Source of the DNA: a virus
IMG/VR virus record: IMGVR_UViG_3300046171_000106
Location: 1-63,196 of that record
Length of the DNA: 63,196 nucleotides
Direction: 5' to 3' (one strand)
Shown here: piece after piece, positions 60,035-63,196 of the stretch
Layout: each line of letters starts with the position of its first letter
Numbering within the stretch: the first letter of the stretch is position 1
Notes under the pieces: generated by a model
What the model was told of the DNA's origin: nothing
Seen by the model: only the letters and a program-made list of their open reading frames with translations
The model's database searches: none
Position numbers and translations under genes: made by a program

Positions 60035-60928
60035 TTACACATCATTTGCAAGTTTTTGGAAATATGAGAGTGACTCATCTTCCTCTACATCTGTTGATAC
60101 AGTAGTAGGTTCTGCAACTGTTGGTTCTGGACTTGGATATGCAACATCGTCCATATCAGATGCAACCGAAGCTGCAGTTGATGTAGATGCTGTCATTCCT
60201 AAAACTCTGTCGAGTTTTTGTTTCAGTTCATCGTAAGATTTAAACTGGTCTGCACCAATAACATCTTTTAATGAATGTTGACTATTCCAGACTGCTTCCA
60301 TTCGTGCCTCATCATCTGATAATGGTTTTGGAGTTGCAAACTCTGATTTATCATAGTTCCAGTATCCATCTACTTTACGAACTTTGATTTTAAAGTCTGC
60401 ACCTTCCCATAAATCAAAAGGATTTACTGGTGTTTCATCTTGAAACTGTGGTTGCATTTTGTCTTTCAACATTTCGAAGATTTTCTTCCCATATCTAAAT
60501 AGGAATACTTTACCTTCATTCTCTGGATGTGTAGGGTCAGAAACTACAAGAATGTTTGACACATAGTGCAACCTTCTTTTCTGTTTCCTTGCTATATCCT
60601 TGTTTGACTCAAGACCAGAGTTCCACAATTCAGTATTGTGTTCTGATACTGGGTCTTTCTCATTAAGAGTCGTTAAAGACTTCTCAATGTACCATCCACC
60701 TGGCCCTTGGAAACCATGGTCAAAGTATTGAACCCAAGGCATATCCTCGTTCTGTGATGCTGGTAAGAATCTTACAACTGCATAACCATTACCAGTCTTA
60801 TCTAAGTCGATTTTCCAGTATCGGTCATCATTGTATGATTTAGTTTCAGTTCCACTAGATGATTGTTCTAGTGATTTCTGTAAGGTGTCGAATCCACCTC
60901 TAGATTTTTTTAAGTCTTGAAATGACAT
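60035..60928 (-). CDS. gp32: Single-stranded DNA-binding protein gp32
   Basis: 297 residues (T4 301). Basic N-terminal cooperativity arm (SFQDLKKSRGGFDTLQKSLE), OB core (YWKIDLDKTGNGYAVVRFLP, MPWVQYFDHGFQGPGGWYIE, KQKRRLHYVSNILVVSDPTH, KVFLFRYGKKIFEMLKD, NPFDLWEGADFKIKVRKVDG) and an acidic C-terminal tail (DVEEDESLSYFQKLANDV). I do not see the His-Cys3 zinc site of T4 gp32. It is the partner of UvsY, gp59 and the replisome. CGAGGATAAAAT precedes the ATG. Confidence 0.95.
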   Translation of the reverse strand: MSFQDLKKSRGGFDTLQKSLEQSSSGTETKSYNDDRYWKIDLDKTGNGYAVVRFLPASQNEDMPWVQYFDHGFQGPGGWYIEKSLTTLNEKDPVSEHNTELWNSGLESNKDIARKQKRRLHYVSNILVVSDPTHPENEGKVFLFRYGKKIFEMLKDKMQPQFQDETPVNPFDLWEGADFKIKVRKVDGYWNYDKSEFATPKPLSDDEARMEAVWNSQHSLKDVIGADQFKSYDELKQKLDRVLGMTASTSTAASVASDMDDVAYPSPEPTVAEPTTVSTDVEEDESLSYFQKLANDV

Positions 60929-60948
60929 AATTTTATCCTCGTATTAGC

Positions 60949-60977
60949 ATTGTATTGCATTTTATTATTGTATTCAA
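60949..60977 (-). promoter_or_regulatory. Sigma70-like promoter of gp32
   Basis: TTGAAT (60977-60972), 17-base spacer, TACAAT (60954-60949) on the minus strand, 20 bases before the gp32 ATG. The -35 box overlaps the stop of the upstream gene. Confidence 0.5.
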
Positions 60978-61780
60978 ACTAAGTATCCTTCCAATGGAGA
61001 TATACTTAATTCGTCCTTCATTATATAATAGTCTATGTTTTGGAATCTGTCAACTAAAATCTTTAGTTGTTCTGTCTGGGATATCCAACCTTGGTCACCA
61101 GTCTCAACAAGTCTGTTGTTCTCTGGGTCGTCTTCTGTCCCATAACATCGAGTTCCAGCATAGATGTTATTATATTTAGTCGAATCGTAATTCCAAATAG
61201 AATCAAATCCAACAAAAACTACATTATCGTAGTCATGGTTCATAGATGCCATTGCAGCTGCAGTAGTACCTGCGAACCAATTCTCAAATAGATGGTAGTC
61301 TTCGACTGGGCCACCTATCTTTGAAATCTTATAGTCATCCTCTATTCCTATTGCTTGCATTTCTAGGATACCTACATTCCCATTACCCTTTCCATGCATA
61401 GTCACTTTAGAATGACTTGGGTCTATCCACTCTCTTACTGGTACACCCATTGTTCCTTTAATCACATTGTATTCTTCAAATCCTAATGGGTCTTCCCATT
61501 CTCCAGAAAAATAACATTTGTTGTATTTTGGATATCCTGCTTGACAACATTCACCCATGATACTGACATCTATAATGGTGAGATAGTCTGGTGTATAGTC
61601 ACGATATAGTGCATTACACCCCCATATGTCTCCATTAAGAGTCGTTAGGTCTAATCCTATCCTAGACTGACCATTACCTATAATGTATGCAGTACGACCC
61701 TCTGAGAGGTTTAAATACGACATTGCATTATCAATTTCCATCATTTCTTCTAATGTAGGTTCATGTGTTTCAAGAGTCAT
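60974..61780 (-). CDS. Rossmann-like protein related to MAF/DUF115 or GT42 enzymes
   Basis: 268 residues. The core begins TAYIIGNGQSRIGLDLTTLN, then DIWGCNALYRDYTPDYLTII, close to the GNGPS...R/GxNxxxR...DY pattern of DUF115/MAF and sialyltransferase-like enzymes that bind a nucleotide sugar. Later FAGTTAAAMASMNHDYDNVV and FVGFDSIWNYDSTKYNNIY form a second half. It might modify DNA, a glycan or a protein; none can be shown. It overlaps the gp59 end by 11 bases and precedes gp32, an unusual insert in this replication group. Confidence 0.65.
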   Translation of the reverse strand: MTLETHEPTLEEMMEIDNAMSYLNLSEGRTAYIIGNGQSRIGLDLTTLNGDIWGCNALYRDYTPDYLTIIDVSIMGECCQAGYPKYNKCYFSGEWEDPLGFEEYNVIKGTMGVPVREWIDPSHSKVTMHGKGNGNVGILEMQAIGIEDDYKISKIGGPVEDYHLFENWFAGTTAAAMASMNHDYDNVVFVGFDSIWNYDSTKYNNIYAGTRCYGTEDDPENNRLVETGDQGWISQTEQLKILVDRFQNIDYYIMKDELSISPLEGYLV

Positions 61781-62358
61781 ATATTTCTAATACCTTCTTT
61801 TTCAATATATCGTTATTGTATCCGATAAAACCTTGAGTCTTTTGCAATCTCTGTTTAACCTCAGGCCCAAACATATTGTTCTGATATTTTTACGCGGGAA
61901 CTCCATCCAACAAGGGCATCAAGTAATACTCCTGTTCCAAAAGATATGGATTTGGATAAAAGACACTGGAGAATGATAGGATGACTAGAATCGTTATTAT
62001 CAAATAGATTGTCCAGTTTTCCTTCAAGTGAGTTAAGGTGTCTGATATCTTTCTCGAAAGAGTAGAGAAGGGATTGGTTATACTTCTTCCACTCTGTATA
62101 GTTTTGTTTTGCTTCTTCACCAAATAAATCTCCTACCCAAAAATCCTTGTACATGAAGTTTGCAATATAGAAATCCTTAAGTTGTCCATTGTGTTGTTTC
62201 CTAAGTTTTGCAAACTGGAACTTATCATTTCTTTTGAGATAACTCTCAAATGATGCACTAACTTTTCCATTGTATCTATTAAAATCATAATCTGAATTAT
62301 AATGTAGTTTAATCCCTAGATATAATTTGTATGATTCATATCCAAATCTTGCATCCAC
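61770..62358 (-). CDS. gp59: Helicase loader gp59 (frameshifted near the C-terminus)
   Basis: YESYKLYLGIKLHYNSDYDF, SFESYLKRNDKFQFAKLRKQ, FYIANFMYKDFWVGDLFGEE, KYNQSLLYSFEKDIRHLNS follow T4 gp59. The frame closes at 61861 with EQYVWA because of one extra A in the A5 run at 61887-61891. Restored, it ends NMFGPEVKQRLQKTQGFIGY...LEIYDS at 61770, about 195 aa (T4 217). gp59 places gp41 helicase on gp32-coated forks. It lies four bases after bS21. Confidence 0.88.
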
Positions 62359-62361
62359 CTA

Positions 62362-62637
62362 TTAATACCTATTGGTTCTTTTGTAAGCTTCCAATGCTTG
62401 TTCTTCACGAATCTTATCAATCTTAATCTTTCGTTTCCAACCATTCATTTTCTTTTGTCTCTTTGCACATGGTTTTTCATAGTATCGTCTTTCACGAACC
62501 TCTGCAATGATACCATCCCTCTCTACCTTTTTCTTAAATCGTCTCATTAAGACATCAAATGGTGGTGGCCCAGATGGTTTCTTTGGTTTTCTATCCCATT
62601 CCTTTTGTCTTTGTGGTGTACGATTAAATTTCTTCAT
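62362..62637 (-). CDS. rpsU: Ribosomal protein bS21
   Basis: 91 residues. Core FDVLMRRFKKKVERDGIIAE, VRERRYYEKPCAKRQKKMNG matches bS21 (LRRFKRxxEKAGxLxExRRRExYEKPxxKRKRK). The N-terminal extension (NRTPQRQKEWDRKPKKPSGP) is longer than usual and the C-terminus is a basic helix. bS21 is added last to the 30S subunit and helps pair mRNA near the Shine-Dalgarno; phage copies may replace the host protein. It overlaps gp33 by four bases and is followed by gp59, so it belongs to the early/middle operon. Confidence 0.93.
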   Translation of the reverse strand: MKKFNRTPQRQKEWDRKPKKPSGPPPFDVLMRRFKKKVERDGIIAEVRERRYYEKPCAKRQKKMNGWKRKIKIDKIREEQALEAYKRTNRY

Positions 62638-62864
62638 ATTGGTAATTTACCTTTTCCTTTCTTTGTGTTTGGTTTTAATAAGTTGTAAGATAATGCATCA
62701 CTCTCTATCTTTTGTTTAAGAGGTGGAGTAATTAAGTTCTTTACTGATTCTGGGTCAAGATGTTGAGTCTCACAATAATACACGATTGCATCAATGTAGT
62801 TTAATCCTTTTTGTAAGACAAGAGTCTCAATTGCTTCTGTAAACCTTTTTTTGGTTAAAATCAT
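62634..62864 (-). CDS. gp33: Late-transcription co-activator gp33
   Basis: 76 residues. FTEAIETLVLQKGLNYIDAI, VYYCETQHLDPESVKNLITP and LKQKIESDALSYNLL follow the helical core of gp33 in marine T4 phages (xxYxxAxxxYCExxxxDPExxxxLI). gp33 links the gp45 clamp to RNA polymerase bound by gp55 at TATAAATA promoters, consistent with the many such boxes here. Shorter than T4 gp33 (112). Preceded by a sigma70-type promoter. Confidence 0.82.
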   Translation of the reverse strand: MILTKKRFTEAIETLVLQKGLNYIDAIVYYCETQHLDPESVKNLITPPLKQKIESDALSYNLLKPNTKKGKGKLPI

Positions 62865-62893
62865 ATAATCACTTTTATTTTCATTACTATACT

Positions 62894-62921
62894 AGTATAC
62901 TACCGAACTGGTATATGTCAA
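62894..62921 (-). promoter_or_regulatory. Sigma70 promoter of the gp33-bS21-gp59 operon
   Basis: TTGACA (62921-62916), 16-base spacer, TATACT (62899-62894) on the minus strand. The -35 box contains the stop codon of the upstream gene; the gp33 ATG is 30 bases further on. Confidence 0.7.
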
Positions 62922-63196
62922 GTCTTTTTCCACTCACATTGTATATTTTTATCAAATATTTTTAAATATGTATGAAAGGGTTTTTCTGGTTCGTACCAAT
63001 CTCTGTCATATTTCAACCCATAGTATTCGAAGTTTGTAGCTTTGTAGATTGTCCCACCTTTGTCTTCTTCTGCAGCTGTGACTAAAACTTTAGGGTCTAG
63101 TAATTTGATTGCACGAGATAAGAACCATGATGTTATATTATGTTCGTCCTGTGGTTCTACTGCAAGTCTAGCTAACTCATAAAACCCTTCACATGT
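62918..63196 (-). CDS. Mom-like DNA-modification protein, C-terminal part (runs off the right edge)
   Basis: About 92 residues are visible, entering at the edge and ending at TGA 62918-62920. CEGFYELARLAVEPQDEHNI, TSWFLSRAIKLLDPKVLVTA, AEEDKGGTIYKATNFEYYGL follow the pattern ELxRLxVxD...NxxSxFLxxxLRxL...VxSyADxxxGHxGxIYQATNFxYxG of Mu Mom-type GNAT proteins. Those act in adenine hypermodification that shields phage DNA from restriction. The N-terminal half is outside the window, and the activity is inferred from pattern only. Confidence 0.6.
   Translation of the reverse strand, partial: TCEGFYELARLAVEPQDEHNITSWFLSRAIKLLDPKVLVTAAEEDKGGTIYKATNFEYYGLKYDRDWYEPEKPFHTYLKIFDKNIQCEWKKT

Noticed and set aside
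1-63196. Integrase, transposase, att sites, toxin-antitoxin or defence cassette
   Set aside because: No matching motifs or inverted-repeat-bounded elements were seen. The gene content is that of a strictly lytic T4-like phage.

Overview
The window is a 63 kb piece of a T4-like marine myovirus genome. It is A+T-rich and densely packed, and it carries most of the T4 virion core: major capsid, scaffold, protease, portal, tail tube, sheath, both terminase subunits, neck, baseplate wedge and hub, and head completion. It also holds the recombination/replication group uvsY, gp32, gp59 and gp33. There are no photosynthesis genes. A phage-encoded ribosomal protein bS21 next to gp33/gp59, together with the base composition, fits a pelagiphage-like virus (SAR11 or a similar low-GC marine host) better than a cyanophage. 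The host assignment is inference.

Layout. Positions 1-54 kb are almost entirely minus strand, so transcription runs from high to low coordinates. In transcription order this region holds gp48, gp53, gp27, small membrane proteins with aspartate decarboxylase PanD, gp5, an unknown protein, gp25, gp6, gp7-like and gp8-like wedge genes, a giant DUF4815 protein, several tail-fibre genes, an Arg-Pro repeat protein, an accessory island, gp13-gp14-gp15-gp16-gp17-gp18-gp19-gp20-gp67-gp68-gp21-gp22-gp23, a small repeat protein, a tail-tube paralogue and uvsY. The accessory island carries two 2OG-Fe(II) oxygenases, a DUF2061 membrane protein, a kinase-nucleotidyltransferase fusion and a small coiled-coil membrane protein. 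From 53.98 to 59.6 kb the plus strand carries gp4, an unknown assembly protein, gp54-like, gp26/gp51-like, a membrane protein and a tape-measure-like protein. One minus-strand gene with a host-type promoter (54.7-55.1 kb) is embedded there. From 59.6 kb to the right edge the minus strand carries Mom-like (partial), gp33, bS21, gp59, a Rossmann-like protein, gp32, a structured leader and a small basic protein.

Regulation can be read directly. T4-type late promoters (TATAAATA or one-base variants) precede many virion genes. In a recurring arrangement the octamer lies exactly 5-6 nt before the ATG with no Shine-Dalgarno, which predicts leaderless late mRNAs. Sigma70-like promoters precede uvsY, gp32, gp33 and the 108-aa gene. 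Several intrinsic terminators are visible.

Sequence quality. At least thirteen genes that should be single reading frames (gp22, gp23, gp5, gp7-like, gp26, gp27, gp59, tape measure, fibres) are split by one-base indels, mostly in homopolymers. This looks like uncorrected long-read sequence rather than gene decay. I list the fragments with their junctions so the genes can be read as intact. One further junction, gp26/gp51 at T TTT TTC, may instead be a true programmed -1 frameshift.
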